A stretch of 64,000 nt of DNA from Dolomedes plantarius (taxonomy: Eukaryota; Arthropoda; Arachnida; Araneae; Dolomedidae): contig OU015495.1 in assembly GCA_907164885.2 (NCBI GenBank), positions 207,767,901 to 207,831,900 of the forward strand. The letters run 5' to 3'. The notes beneath the pieces are model-generated. The model saw only the letters and a program-made list of their open reading frames with translations, was not told the origin of the DNA and made no database searches. The position numbers were made by a program, and so were the translations under genes. Of this stretch, positions 40,617 through 52,559 are shown piece after piece (position 1 is the first letter of the stretch; each line of letters opens with the position of its first letter).

Positions 40617-41058
40617 GACTTTGTAATGCAATATTATGTGGTAACGAAATACTCTAATAGCACTCTGAAAATAAATGAAATTTACCTTTTTAACACAGGT
40701 GCAATTATTCGCATATTACGTAGAAAGTAATATATAAATCTGCCGTAGCTTTAACTGATCACATTTTACATTCTATGTTTTTTCAGGTAAAAGGTTCAAG
40801 AGAAGAGTCCGAAACTGATTAGTGACAAGCATGTGTTGATAGATGTCTGATCCGTTGGTTCCAGATCTTCACCGCCATCTTTTGCAGTAATAGGACTAGG
40901 CTGACCCATTTATACACAAAAGATAATGCCTACAATGCATAAAGGATTGTACATCCTCCATGATATACTTAATATCGCAGAAGAAAAATTCATATTTGTC
41001 AAAGAGGATGGTTGAAAGAATTAACTATCCCTCACAATTTTTGCACTCTTTGTGGACA
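40617..41058. other. Noncoding interval
   Basis: Nothing recognised. Confidence 0.45.
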
Positions 41059-41062
41059 TTAA

Positions 41063-41777
41063 GTGGACAGTGGACCTTCAAACCTAACTTTTTTTTAAAG
41101 GATTTGCTTGAAATTTGAATATGTGATTAGTACCATAGATATGTAAAAGTGGTTAAAATTTAAAGAGGAAATATTAATAATTTATGAATTATCAATTATC
41201 AATCATATCAAAAATTGACCTCATTAAAAATGTTCCATGCGCATTTCTTTTGCGTATAATATGGTAATTTTTATTTTTAGGATACCTTATAGAACTGACA
41301 ATGAAACTTATTGCTTATTTTAAGCATTCATTAAAAATATAAAGAGAAAAAAATAATAACAGTGAAAACACACTTTTTATTCCGCAAAATACCTATAAAT
41401 AATCTTTTCGAGTACAGAATTTAGAAATTCTGAGCTAGGAAGCATAATTTTTTCAATAAGATTTATTTGATTTACAGTTAAGTATATAAAACTTAAATTT
41501 CAAAGCAATACGATAGTTAGAAATTTTCATGGAGCAGTTTGAATATTCGTATGACATGAAAATTTTTATTTTGAGAAAAACGCATTTAAAGTGATTGCTA
41601 TTAGTAACCACATAATATCTAAATTAAATACAAATGCCTATAACTAGGAAAGTAATCGCAGGAAGTAAAAATTATTTTTAAAACACACTCCTACCCGTCC
41701 GTAGTTTCACAATTCAATAAAATAAAAAAAATCGAATTTTTGGACAAATTTCACAATTTTGAAAGTCCACTGTCCCC
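41063..41777 (-). mobile_element. TTAA-targeting element D, copy 2 (715 bp)
   Basis: Ends gtggacagtggaccttcaaa and its counterpart are flanked by TTAA (41059-41062, 41778-41781). It aligns along its whole length with the reverse complement of 20324-21043. The first base pair of the left TIR region differs (gtgg for gggg). No coding region. Confidence 0.88.
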
Positions 41778-41781
41778 TTAA

Positions 41782-42650
41782 GGATGATATAATCTTTTGC
41801 AATTTTTCGCGGATAAATGAGAGATATTTTCTGTATGCAAGAGGAAAAAATAAAAACATAAATAAAAAGTCCTTTTAGATTTACGAATCGGAAATCAAAT
41901 CTTGAATCGGAGATATTTTTATCTTGATTTTTCATCTTAAATGCTTACTTATAAGGCTATATTTCGTCCTTTTAAGATTTCTCTTACAACCAACCAGATA
42001 GGTGTTAAATGCATTGGTGTTCTGAATGCATTGGGGTAATCATATGCGTTGAGATAAGAAGAAATAGGACAATTCTAGTTCAGTTAGAAAATAAAATAAG
42101 TTAAATATCAAGGGCGAGAATATCTCACTCTTTTGATGATAGATAAAAGTATTAAATCTATTACCTGTTTTATGTAAAATTCGCGTGTGCACTTTAGAGA
42201 TAATTGCCGTCGGAATGTAAAACGTAATTTAGTTCGTTCTGCAGCAAATTTATTCCATTTATTGCGTTATCTGCAGCGTATTGAAAATGGCTAAGCTTTA
42301 ACTTTGAAGTTAGAAAGAGTATTTCATATATCATTTACGTAGTTTATTTAAAATGATTATTTTTTTTATTTCAGAGTATTTGAATTTACAGGTCCACGGG
42401 GGATTTAAAATGAATTTATCCCAATGAATAATGCATATGAAAAATAATTTCCGAATGAATAATACGTATGAATAATGCATCTGGTGAATAGATTGGTATG
42501 GGAAATATACAAATATATCCTAAACATCTATATTTGTTACAAAGTTAAGTTTTTCGAAATACTATTCAATGCGGTATTGACATTAAAATATTTTTTAACA
42601 ATATCAATTCTTGGATCATTTAGGTTCCGTAATGTGGTAAAAGAATAATG
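41782..42650. other. AT-rich noncoding stretch
   Basis: Nothing recognised apart from local repeats of gaataatgcat-type text near 42425-42485. Confidence 0.45.
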
Positions 42651-42654
42651 TTTT

Positions 42655-43315
42655 GTTTATCCTGCCCGAAATGTAAAAATTTAATGTTTAAAGTAATACA
42701 ATTTGTTATTAATTAGTTAATAATTTGAATAGTAGAAAATAAATTCATAAAAATTTTATGAGCCAAATGTCATACGTGGAACCGGTCCCAAATTTGCTGA
42801 TTCAAATGGACTGTAAACTATTAAATCGTATCGAAACAACTGTCAACTATACGACATACGAACTGATATAATAATTTTATTAACTTAGACACATTATCTA
42901 CAATGCTGACGTTTAAACCGAAATCATACATGAAATATCGACCATACGACGTGCGAGTGCTAGAAGAACTGACTTGTTCTAATTATAGGGGGCGCTCAAA
43001 GGCGCGTTTGGCGATTGCCAACATAGCCATTGGAGCCAACAGAAATAATGACTATGTACATATTTTCTCTTAAACTTTGTGCCAAGCAAATAAATAATAC
43101 TATTTTCTTTAAAAATTAAATTTTATTGCATTTTGTTTATTATACCCGAATTAATTAAAAATTTAACGTTAAAAGTAATAAAATGTGTTATTAATTAGTG
43201 AACAGTATAAATAGCAGAAAATAAATACACAGAAATAATTATTATTGTAAATTTTTTCTCTTAAACTTTGTGCCAAGCAAATAAATAACACTATTTTCTT
43301 TTAAAGTTTAATTCT
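42655..43315. repeat. Diverged local duplication
   Basis: 42655-42745 resembles 43132-43240, and 43056-43125 resembles 43250-43325 (shared cttaaactttgtgccaagca). The first copy has about 280 bp of extra sequence between its two halves, less AT-rich, including ggggcgctcaaaggcgcg. Divergence suggests an older duplication followed by an insertion or deletion. Confidence 0.7.
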
Positions 43316-43512
43316 TATGCATTTTATTATTACTTTTCTAGAAGTAATGTAATTTATATATTACTATATTGTAAATGTTCAATGTATTTAACACTGAACA
43401 GTTACAATAAAGAATTACATTAATCGCAATTCCTTTATGAAATGTCAATTATTTATAGAGATAAATACATTAAAATTCCTTTATGAAATGTCTCAAAATG
43501 TAATCCATTTTT

Positions 43513-43960
43513 TTAACATGTTTTTATTAACTTGCTTTATTGTTTGTTTACGTGTTTATTTGCGTGTCTATTTGTCCGGTGCAAATCTTGCAATCGATTT
43601 TTAACTAACTTCCCGACTAGCTAGTCATTTGAAAAGTTTAGAATTGCTCAGAACACGATGACAATGTAATTTTTAATACTTTTAGTCATCTTTAAGCAAA
43701 ATTAAATTAATTTTCAGTTATTTTCAGTTAATTTTGTTTTGTAGACTTGTGCAACCATCTATTGGCCAGAACGGGAACGTAAAGTTAAATGCAAGTTAAC
43801 TTCCAATTAACTTCATTTTCTTACAAGTTGATGGGATAATTCATCAAAAAAAATTTTAAAAAAGTATTTATTAATACATAGAATTGTCAAGTTTATATGA
43901 TTCAACAGAAAATTTAAAAACATAGTATATAAAAAGTTTTTTTTTTATCTTGTAATTATT
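43513..43960 (+). repeat. Unclassified dispersed repeat F, copy 4
   Basis: A full-length member from ttaacatgtttttattaac to atcttgtaattatt. The (GTTT) tract is short and interrupted. The centre has gcaaccatctattggcc as in other copies. Confidence 0.82.
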
Positions 43961-44975
43961 TATTTAACGAATAATTAGACTAGTGTAATCCTACCCACGT
44001 AGCAGATTTTACTTATTTTAATTTATGTTATTGTATGATATTTCTAAACAAATAGATAGAAGTCCATTAGAAAGTGGAATATTGAGAGGATAGAATTTGA
44101 AACGCCTTACATTAATAGTGATGTTTTGCATGTACATTTACAATTTACCATTGGAATTAATTCAGTGTATGCGAAATGAGGATATTTGAATTAAGTATTT
44201 CATTAACTCCGTTTGTCCCTCAAGTTTTCTTTCATCTTTTTGTATCATGAGATGTTTGATGTGAAAATGTAAACAAAGGGAAATTAATTACGTTCCCCTA
44301 AGGTGAAAATCTAATTTCACACACGAATTCATGCATATTCATTTGTTCCAGAATTTTTCTTTTATATGGAGAGAAAGAGTGTGGTGCAAGATGGAGCAGT
44401 TTAGGCGAAAGCAAGTTTTAAGTACTTTCTATAGTTTTCATGCTATTTATGCTTTAAATCATGAGATAAAAAATTAATTTGGAGGAGAAATTAAAGGAAT
44501 GGCTTGATTCCAGGATATTAATACTGGACTTCCAGAATTTATTTATATGGCTCCCTGTTTACAAAAGATTAAAATTTTTAGTGCAAAATATTTTTCGTAC
44601 AAATGTGGACATTAATTTAAGATTACAATAAATTTTACACTGTATCTCGTGTTGCTTTAAAGTTATAAACAAATTCTCAAACTCAAAATATGCTTTTTAT
44701 TCACCGCACACTCAAAAGGTTTAGAATATGCAAAAATGATCTCTTTTGAATTTTATTTCCAAATTAACCTCTTTGGGATATTCATGATTGATTTTTCAAG
44801 CAGAGCTGTTTTGCGTTTGGAATATTGTAAGTAGTTATCCGCATCTATATACCTAAAATTCCCATAATATTTCTATGATTTTTAAATGTTATCACACAAG
44901 TAGGCCGGAGAGAATGAAATCAAACCATTCCGTGTTGAATATCCTGGCGATTTAAAAACTTTTACATACCGAGCT
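43961..44975. other. AT-rich noncoding stretch
   Basis: Nothing recognised. Confidence 0.45.
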
Positions 44976-44983
44976 TCCTATAG

Positions 44984-45189
44984 CAGGGGTGGCCAACAGG
45001 TGGATCGCGATCGACTGGTCGATATTCGACATGATTTTGGTCGATCGAGAGCCATAATTTTTTGAAAAATTATAGATTATAATAGTTATATAGAGATGCT
45101 CATTTTTATGAAAATAGCAACTAATCGATCGCCGAATAAACATTTCTTGAAGAAGTCGATCGTTGACTTAAAAAAGTTGGCCACCCGTG
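44984..45189. mobile_element. hAT-type MITE (206 bp) rich in gatcg motifs
   Basis: TIRs caggggtggccaac and gttggccacccgtg (one mismatch) are flanked by tcctatag (44976-44983) and tcctataa (45190-45197). Repeated tcgatcg motifs lie just inside both ends. Noncoding. Confidence 0.92.
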
Positions 45190-45197
45190 TCCTATAA

Positions 45198-45487
45198 GAT
45201 TTGATTTACATATACTGAAATGTTTAAATCACAGTTACTTTTGAACTGTTCCTTGTATTATTTTTTTGAACGTGTATTTTACAAATGAGTGTTTTTTTTA
45301 TGCTTATTCTATGTTTCCCTTGTACATAAAAAGTCAGAGTTTCTATAAATTGCTTGGTTCTAAAATGGTTTTAAATTTTTAAACGTCGATGTGCTCAACA
45401 TTTCAGAAACGTATAGATGTCTCCTTCTTTCAAATGAAGGCATTGAACCCATAAATAGGATAGCTAAATTCCTATAATACACTTTAT
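45198..45487. other. Noncoding interval
   Basis: Nothing recognised. Confidence 0.45.
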
Positions 45488-45532
45488 AGCTAAATAGCTA
45501 ACAGCTAAATAGCTAACAGCTAAATAGCTAAT
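45488..45532. repeat. Three tandem 15-bp units
   Basis: agctaaatagctaac repeated three times, the last unit with one change. Confidence 0.95.
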
Positions 45533-45661
45533 CTCGAATCCACAGCGCATGCATCTTTTTTCTTCAAAATACCCCAAGCTTTGTTTTCAATGGCAAATTA
45601 GGTCCTTTATCAATTTCGGGGAAAAAAAACAGATGTTTCACTCTTCAAAGCGAGGTAGCTA

Positions 45662-45745
45662 GGCGATTACGAAATGGTTAGGGCGCTGGATTCGGACCAG
45701 AGCCTGTGGGTTTGAATCCGACTTTTGATATGGATTTTTGTATAT
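45662..45745 (+). mobile_element. tRNA-like SINE head
   Basis: It has an A-box-like tggttagggcg (45675-45685) and B-box ggtttgaatcc (45709-45719), followed by a (CT)n/(TCTA)n tract. It is related in type to the SINE at 19201. No TSD identified. Confidence 0.6.
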
Positions 45746-45747
45746 CC

Positions 45748-45779
<32 letters not shown>

Positions 45780-45785
45780 ATGTAT
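45748..45785. repeat. (TC)n(TCTA)n microsatellite
   Basis: A dinucleotide then tetranucleotide run joining the SINE to Helitron copy 7. Confidence 0.95.
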
Positions 45786-46457
45786 ATAAATTAGTTCTGT
45801 AACTGACTGACTTACTGATAAACAACGCACAGACAAAACCACTGGACCTAAAGGGCTGAAATTTTGCATGGCGATTCTTCTTATGATGTAGAGGTGCACT
45901 AAGAAAGATTTTTGAAGCATTCTTCTTAGATTTTTTAAAATTAAATTTTTAATCTGTTTTTGAAACTTTTGTTAAGTTTGCATTTAAAATAATAATTTGG
46001 GGTTATAAAATTTATATCACAAGAAAGATCATAAAAATTCCTTTAAAATGAAATCTTTTTTGAACCTTTACCTCGATTTTCTGATTTTTGGTGAATTTTT
46101 AAAGATTAATTTTTAGAATTTAATTTATTAAATGCCGATCACGTGATTTCTTTTACTGGTACAATAAATAAATTTATTGTCACGTGCATAACAACTTAAT
46201 AGATTTTTTTCTTGCTAATGCGGCAGACAATTGGAGATTATCTAAAAATATATTAAAATACAGTAAAAGATATTATGTTCCTGAAACTGTACTATATTAA
46301 CTGTACTATATTCTTTAATATTTCCTATCACATTAAATTTGAACATTTTCTTCTACATAATTTTGTCGATAAAATTATCTCTTACGATTTTTTTATAAAT
46401 ATATATACATATATATTTTCTTTTACATCAATTGTATACATTGATCATCGTATTTAT

Positions 46458-46515
<58 letters not shown>
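45777..46515 (+). mobile_element. Helitron copy 7, 3'-truncated
   Basis: The 5' end merges with a (TCTA)n run, so the exact TC is ambiguous. The family signature and the extra block of copies 5 and 6 are present (about 46245-46375). The copy ends in (AT)n at 46464-46515 and lacks the terminal CTAG region. Confidence 0.85.
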
Positions 46516-46518
<3 letters not shown>

Positions 46519-47266
46519 TAAAAAAAGCTAACTGCCGCTGCCGCAGCCAGCTCCGCCGACGCCGCTGTCAAAAGCTTGTCACGCTATCTCCTCCGAAACC
46601 GCTGGGGGTATGGGGTCGAGACCGATACCAATCGATGCAGAACAATGTGGGGAAGAAAGTAAGACATGTCTCATATTCGTCGGACTTTAAGTTTTTTTTT
46701 TAATTTTATGTTTTGTGGGAAAATATAGACTTTTTCATGTTCAGATTACGTTAACTCGCCAAAAAAGGATCGTAGAATTTTTTTTTTTTTCAATCTAAGA
46801 CTACAGACATTTCTCTTTCAAACAAGACCTCACTTGTTTAAAAATAATTTAAAACAGACTGATATTTTTATTAAAATTGAAAACCCTTTTTTTGGAAAAA
46901 TTTATGCGCTTCGAGATATATAAATTCGATGCGATCAGACTTATTATGTTACAAAGAAAATATTTATATCAACTGGAAGATGAAAGCTTTCTCATTCATA
47001 TAAACTTCATTTCAAGTCTCTATCTTAGAATTTCGATTTTTAATTGAATTTTAAAGAAATACTTAAAAAAAATCTTCTCATTCGCTTCCTTTGAAGGAAG
47101 ATCGAATTTTTCACCCATTCATCCATTTCGCCGGGCTTCATCCATTTCGTCGGGAGGGGGGGGGAGCTTCAACTGTAAACAAATGAATGACTCAATCGCT
47201 GTAAAAAACTATTGAGTCATTCATTCACTTGATTCACCAGAGGAGCGAGCGTAGCGAGGCTAGGGG
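46516..47266. other. Unassigned interval with GC-rich patches and a hairpin
   Basis: 46525-46660 is GC-rich (gccgctgccgcagcc) without recognised content. A perfect 15-bp hairpin lies at 47182-47196 and 47211-47225 (aatgaatgactcaat, 14-nt loop). Confidence 0.45.
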
Positions 47267-47267
47267 C

Positions 47268-47339
<72 letters not shown>

Positions 47340-47352
47340 AGTATATATATAT

Positions 47353-47397
<45 letters not shown>
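47267..47397. repeat. (AT)n microsatellite with (ATCT)n insert
   Basis: Two long AT blocks separated by a short ctagtat and a ctatat series. Confidence 0.97.
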
Positions 47398-47400
<3 letters not shown>

Positions 47401-47410
47401 CCATATATAT

Positions 47411-47688
47411 GAAGCCCGGTGGTGTAGTGGTTAAAAGCGTCAAGTTGCCATCCCACAGGCCAGGGTTCAACCCTGTGACTGGGCAAGGTCGACTCAGCCT
47501 TTCATCCCTTCAGTGGGCCGATAAAATGAGGACCAAGTATGCTTGGGAACAAAACTCCAGGGGTCCCACGTCAGGTTGACCACCTGACTGAGACATATGC
47601 TGTATGGCACCCCAAACCCACGGTTACGAAAGCAGAGATGGGTACCGCCGGCCCTGGTCCACATCGGACTGATGTGCCGTGAGTTTTA

Positions 47689-47691
<3 letters not shown>
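47411..47691 (+). mobile_element. tRNA-derived SINE, 281 bp
   Basis: A perfect A-box tggtgtagtgg (47420-47430) and B-box ggttcaaccc (47464-47473) are correctly spaced, followed by a non-tRNA body of about 200 bp and an (AT)n-like 3' tail (47692-47735). The 5' side is also AT microsatellite, so a TSD cannot be distinguished. Confidence 0.82.

Positions 47692-47735
<44 letters not shown>
47692..47735. repeat. (AT)n microsatellite tail
   Basis: AT run after the SINE body. Confidence 0.95.
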
Positions 47736-47741
<6 letters not shown>

Positions 47742-47759
47742 TTATATATATACGTAATA

Positions 47760-48448
47760 CAGTGGATTCCCAATAATCCGAAATGATTGGGACCAGATCC
47801 TTTTCGGATTAAACGAAATCACTCTTAAAATAAACTTAATTTACATAATAACATGGGATTGCATAAATATTACATATTACGTGTGATAACACAGTTTATT
47901 TTATAAGGTGTGTCTAAACATTACCAAATCTCGGGAAGAAATGGGTGATAAGAGAGCGGAACGCTGCCTAGTATAGTCCAGTAGAGTGTAAGATTTTAGA
48001 CGATCAGCAAATTGTTGAAATTAGTTTGAAAGAACCAGTCAACGTCTCAGGCGAGAGTGAAGGTGAAGGAGACGGTGACATCGAGCAGAGGGTATCCCAC
48101 TCAGACGGGGACGGCTGTATTTGATGTAGCGCTATGCTAAGTAGAGCAAAACTGCTCCGTGACCCCAGAGGACACCATTTTTCTCACGCGCTGGCGTAAT
48201 TTGGTTTCAAAGGAGAGGTATTCCTTTCTTTAACAAAGAAATGTAACAGATTTATCAAACGAATGTAGTTCAGAAATAATTCGTTCAGTACATTGTCTGA
48301 TTTTGGATTTTCTTATAATTTTCAGAAATATACTTTATATTACTTAGTATCACTGTTGTTTCAATGTAACCTTAGTTCTTTTTGACTGTTGGTTTCGAAT
48401 TAAGCGGACTTTCGGATTACCGAAGTTCGGATTATCGGGACTACACTG
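47760..48448 (+). mobile_element. pogo/Tigger-type element (689 bp)
   Basis: TIRs cagtggattcccaataatcc and ggattatcgggactacactg are flanked by TA (47758-47759, 48449-48450). The cagtgg start with an attatccg-like stretch is the established pogo/Tigger form. A short C-terminal coding relic lies inside. Most of the transposase gene is deleted. Confidence 0.9.
47993..48124 (+). pseudogene. pogo/Tigger transposase C-terminal relic
   Basis: An open run of about 43 codons reads ILDDQQIVEISLKEP, then an acidic Glu/Gly/Asp stretch, then VSHSDGDG and a stop. Tigger-type transposases end with a comparable D(E/Q)IVE-x-V helix, acidic linker and H-S/E-D/E segment. The DDE core and the DNA-binding domain are absent. 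The assignment is supported mainly by position inside pogo-type TIRs. Confidence 0.55.
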
Positions 48449-48745
48449 TACATATACACAGGGATTTTTTTCTAGGGGTACTCGTTGATACGGTGTATCC
48501 ACACCTTTTTTAAAGTATTATTTTTAGATACTTTCGAATTAATTATTATTATATAACAAGTTTTTTTTCTTTTAAACTGTGACTTGTTAGTTCCCCTATG
48601 ACGTATTTTTGTAAATCAATATTTATTTTTCTGTTTCAATCTCTGTTTCATGAACATCTAAAGATTTCCCGCGAAAATGAAACGAGGCAGCGATGCAACT
48701 GCGTATGCCATAGATAACCATAGATGTTAACGTGGTCTTCTAGAA

Positions 48746-49551
48746 CAGAGCTCCTCAACCTTTTTATCTTCCACGGCACAACCACGTTTTTTCGATAATT
48801 CCGCGGCACACCACAAGAAAAAGTTTGCAAATACATAAATTACAATAAACACGCATATGTTTTTATTAGGTAAAAAACGCAATAAAATAGCTCTATGTAT
48901 CAAGATCATTATAAGCATTTAAGTTTTATATAAATCATTTTGAATTGTACACCAACACAAGAATAAAAATATAAAGTTATAGTTAACAAGTAAAAAAATT
49001 GTCTCTTTAGATTTTATATTAAAATTTGTTTTTTTGGGCTTTACTTAAGCCTAATAAATCAAAGTTAATTTAAACATAACTAATTTATTAATGAGATATT
49101 TGAGCTTGTTTTGATGAACATATGTACGTTTTATATTTGGCTCTATAGCAGAAAATTCTACTCGAAGCTTATGGTCAAGTCCCTTTAAACACGACCGTTT
49201 GTCATTTTTAATTAGCAGCAGTGTCGAAAAACTTTGTTCGCATAAGTATGTCGTAGAAAAAGGGAGCAAAATTGCAACGGCTTTGTCAGAAATTTGTGGA
49301 TATTGTTTCTTAACTGAAATCCAGAAATATGACGCTCGAGCATACATACAATGTATGGTAACAACATGTTTTTGTTTTTTGTATAATTTCGACCCAGGGA
49401 AATTACATATTAGCAAAAAGTTAGAGGAATATTTTACTTAGAAAAATTTCTAACTGATGCGGTTGTTAATTTTTTTTATTATTATTATAATCGATAAAAT
49501 CACCGCGGCACAGTCAAGATCACCTCACGGCACGGTGGTTGCGGAGCACTG
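48746..49551 (-). mobile_element. hAT element (Charlie-like), 806 bp, deleted
   Basis: Termini cagagctcctcaacc and ggttgcggagcactg are inverted with few mismatches. The flanks are ttctagaa (48738-48745) and tcctagag (49552-49559), an 8-bp TSD with two changes. Both ends have ccgcggcac-type motifs. The interior retains only the transposase C-terminus. Confidence 0.87.
49128..49335 (-). pseudogene. hAT transposase C-terminal dimerisation domain (hATC) fragment
   Basis: On the minus strand an open stretch reads FWISVKKQYPQISDKAV, then ILLPFSTTYLCEQSFSTL, then DHKLRVEFSAIEPNI. This is the conserved hATC block (YP-x-LS, LL-x-F-x-T-x-YLCE-x-SFS) at the end of hAT transposases of the FAM200/ZBED5 type. 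The BED finger and catalytic region are gone, and the frame begins in unrelated sequence. A non-functional remnant. Confidence 0.9.
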
Positions 49552-49559
49552 TCCTAGAG

Positions 49560-49933
49560 TGCGGTACGGTTGCAAGGGCATTGACCCTTAGGAATCCTTG
49601 CAAAAGGATGATCAGAGTAATGGGGTTGAGGGAAAAGTCGGCAGAATGCAGTCAGCGAGAGATTATCGTGGATTGTATTTGTGTTCTGATTGTGTGTGGA
49701 TACCGTGGCAATATTTTCTATGCGGTGCATGCTGCTGGCTATCTTCGCTGGAAGTGAAAAGGATGAAATAGACTTTGGACATTCTCGTCCCGAATTCACA
49801 GACTGCTTGTAATAATTTGTGTAAAACCGTATTCCGCTGTTAGTTGAACATCACTGTGAAAGTGTTATCTTGACTTGTTGAGGACACTTCATACCTTTAT
49901 AAAATGAATAAAATAAAAGAATTTTTATGACCT
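49560..49933. other. Unassigned interval
   Basis: Possibly the 5' noncoding part of the next hAT relic; no TIR was found. Confidence 0.35.
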
Positions 49934-50947
49934 ATGCAAAAAGGAAGACAAGTAGCGATGCAGAAGATTCGTCTGAGTAGATTAAAGTTAAACAAGAAGG
50001 TCACAATATGTGGCCATCTTGATGGTCTTTTGCACAAAAGAATGATTTTTTTGAAAAAAAACCCATTTATGTGCAAAATAACAAAAAAAGTTGGCTGCGG
50101 TGCTTGTAATAAAGTTCAAATGCTTGTAATTGAGGCGAAATTGAGTTTGGAGATATCAAAGGGGTGGGCCAATAATGATTTTGTCTCGTATCGAGAAGAG
50201 CTGTTAACATCTCTACGACCAAAATATTCAAACACAAAGAAAGTGCTGGGCATAAAACTACCATGAAGATATTGGAAGAGGCAAGGAAAGAAACGCTAGA
50301 GAACGTTTTCCCTGTCCCGTCAAGAAAAGGTACCTGCCAAAATATTTCACACGACCAACAAAGTTGAAAAAATGTAATCAATCATTCAATAATTTTGAAA
50401 TGGAAATTGACTTGCAAAAACTTAATGGTGTTGATATGGGACGAATATTTCCCAATACAAATGGTTGCATCAACTTCATCAATCATATTAGCAAGGAAAT
50501 TAGAACAAACTTGGTGCACAAAATCATAATTTCCAAATCAAAAATATCGTTAATCATCAATCATTTAACATCTCTTAATCATAAGCCTACTTTAATCTTG
50601 CATTCCTGTGTAATGTTTTCTGGTTGGGAAATGACTACGCCAGTGTATTGATTTATTGACTTGAATTGAGTTAAATGATGTAATTGGCGAAAGGGATTAT
50701 CTCTGCTTTAATTCGTCATCTACAATCTATTGGATTGATGGAAGAATACCTGAATGATTACCTACTAGTTTATTTTGCTTGTGATGGAGCAGCATTAATG
50801 CTTGAATCTCATGGGTGTGTTAAGAAACTATTGAAAGAAAGATTTCCATCTATAATTGTATGGTACTGGGATAATCATACATTGGAATTAGCCGTCCATG
50901 ATGTTGTCAAGAGAATTTCTGGAATGAACAATTTAAAGACATTTACT

Positions 50948-51427
50948 GACAACTTATATGTTCTCTACCATGTATCACCAAAAAATAGCCAAGAGTTGCA
51001 AGCCTACGATAGTTCACTGGAAATGCAACTTTTGAAAATTGAACGAATACAAAGCACTCGATGGTTAGCATCCAGGTTTCGTTCAGTTTCTGCTGTTTGG
51101 TAGGTTACTGACAAGTTATATGTTCTCTACTATGTATCACCAAAAAATAGCCAAGAGTTGCAAACCTATGGTAATTCACTGGAAATGCAACTTTTGAAAA
51201 TTGAACGAATACTAAGCACTCGATGGGTAGCATCCAGGTTTCGTTCAGTTTCTGCTGTTTGACAGGTTACTGACAAGTTATATGTTCTCTACTATGTATC
51301 ACCAAAAAAATAACCAAGAGTTGCAAGCCAACAATAATTCACTGGAAATGCAACTTTTGAAAATTGAACGAATATTAAGCACTCGATGGGTAGCATCCAG
51401 TTTTCGTTCAGTTTCTGCTGTTTGGCA
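50948..51427 (+). repeat. Three tandem copies of a 160-bp transposase segment
   Basis: Units begin at about 50948, 51106 and 51266. Each encodes a version of LYVLY, SPKNSQELQ, EMQLLKIERI and FRSVSAVW. The first two units are followed by a stop or frame change and the third continues in frame to QDYKV. The copies differ at scattered bases, so the tandem expansion came after the gene was already dying or dead. Confidence 0.92.
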
Positions 51428-52185
51428 GGATTATAAAGTTGGTACATCATTTTACAGTTGCTAAGGATGATTCTTCCTTAGATTGAAGACAAAAAAAGAC
51501 AGATTTAAGTACCAGGAAATTTATTCTCACCAATTTTCAAAATTAGCTACAAAGTTCGACAACAGATGGCGCTGCTGACTGGGAAAACTATAACCTAACC
51601 CTGGTTACCTAAGCAGAATGCAGCAAACCGTACATTTCCATCACCATCCGTTTTTTTTTTAATTGTTTTTTCAAATTGTCGGTCATTTTTAGAACACCTG
51701 GTATGAAGGTTTGTTAAAGAAAATTACATCAGTGGAGTTAATTTCAGACCTAGGGTTGATGTGTGATGCTCTTCAAGAGCTTTCTGAGCTATGTTTGAAA
51801 TTACAAGAGCGCAACGTAAATTTGTATTGTGCGAATAAAATGATTAAATTTCTTGCTCTAATATTTGAAGAGAGACAAATATATCCCCGAGAATATTATG
51901 AAAAAGCCACCACGCCACCAAATGTCTCCAAGAGGTTCCCATATACAAGGAACATAGAAAGGAGGACCCACCAATATGTCCTATTTCATTTTATGAAAAT
52001 CTGAAAATATCAATAGAAAAGACATTACCAAGATGATGAGCAAGCTGATTTACCTCAATGGGTCAGAGTGCTAGATCCAAAACTGTAGCCAGAAGAAGTT
52101 AACAAGTAATATAAAAACAAAATTTTTTAAAGTCAATTCCTACTTAGGTCAACAAAGAAAAATTTGAGTGTGAACTAATAGTAGG

Positions 52186-52559
52186 AATTGAAAAAAAGGA
52201 TTGAATGCCAGAACCTTGCCTACTGTGCGATATTAGGAGGGGGGGGGGAAAGAGAGAAAAAAAGTTTGTCAGGTTGGGGATTCGATCCCGCAACCTACAG
52301 GACGGGAGGAGCCCGCGTTACCGCAGTGCTACCGTTTACAGTGTAAGAAGAGGGAAATTACTATTCAAGAGAAAGAGACGCTCTAGGTCTAAAACTAAAA
52401 TCGATGAATTAAATTTAATGAATGAATTAATATTTGAAAAAACTGTATTAACATCAAGTGTCATCCACTACAAGTTTAAAAAAATGTATTTGAACTTGAG
52501 TGGATGAATAAAAAGTATTTTATTAACGATTGAAAATTTGAACAAGATATATATAGAGA
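52186..52559 (-). mobile_element. SINE-like insertion with 20-bp TSD
   Basis: gagtgtgaactaatagtagg occurs exactly at 52166-52185 and 52560-52579, bracketing 374 bp. Inside, the minus strand has an A-box-like tagcactgcgg (52321-52331) and B-box-like ggatcgaatcc (52278-52288). A long TSD indicates target-primed retrotransposition. Sequence on both sides belongs to the hAT pseudogene. The position of the pol III boxes mid-element, rather than at one end, is unusual. Confidence 0.8.

Noticed and set aside
47411..47691. Functional tRNA gene
   Set aside because: A and B boxes are good but the acceptor ends do not pair and a SINE body follows. The same reasoning applies at 19201, 22301, 45662 and within 52186-52559.
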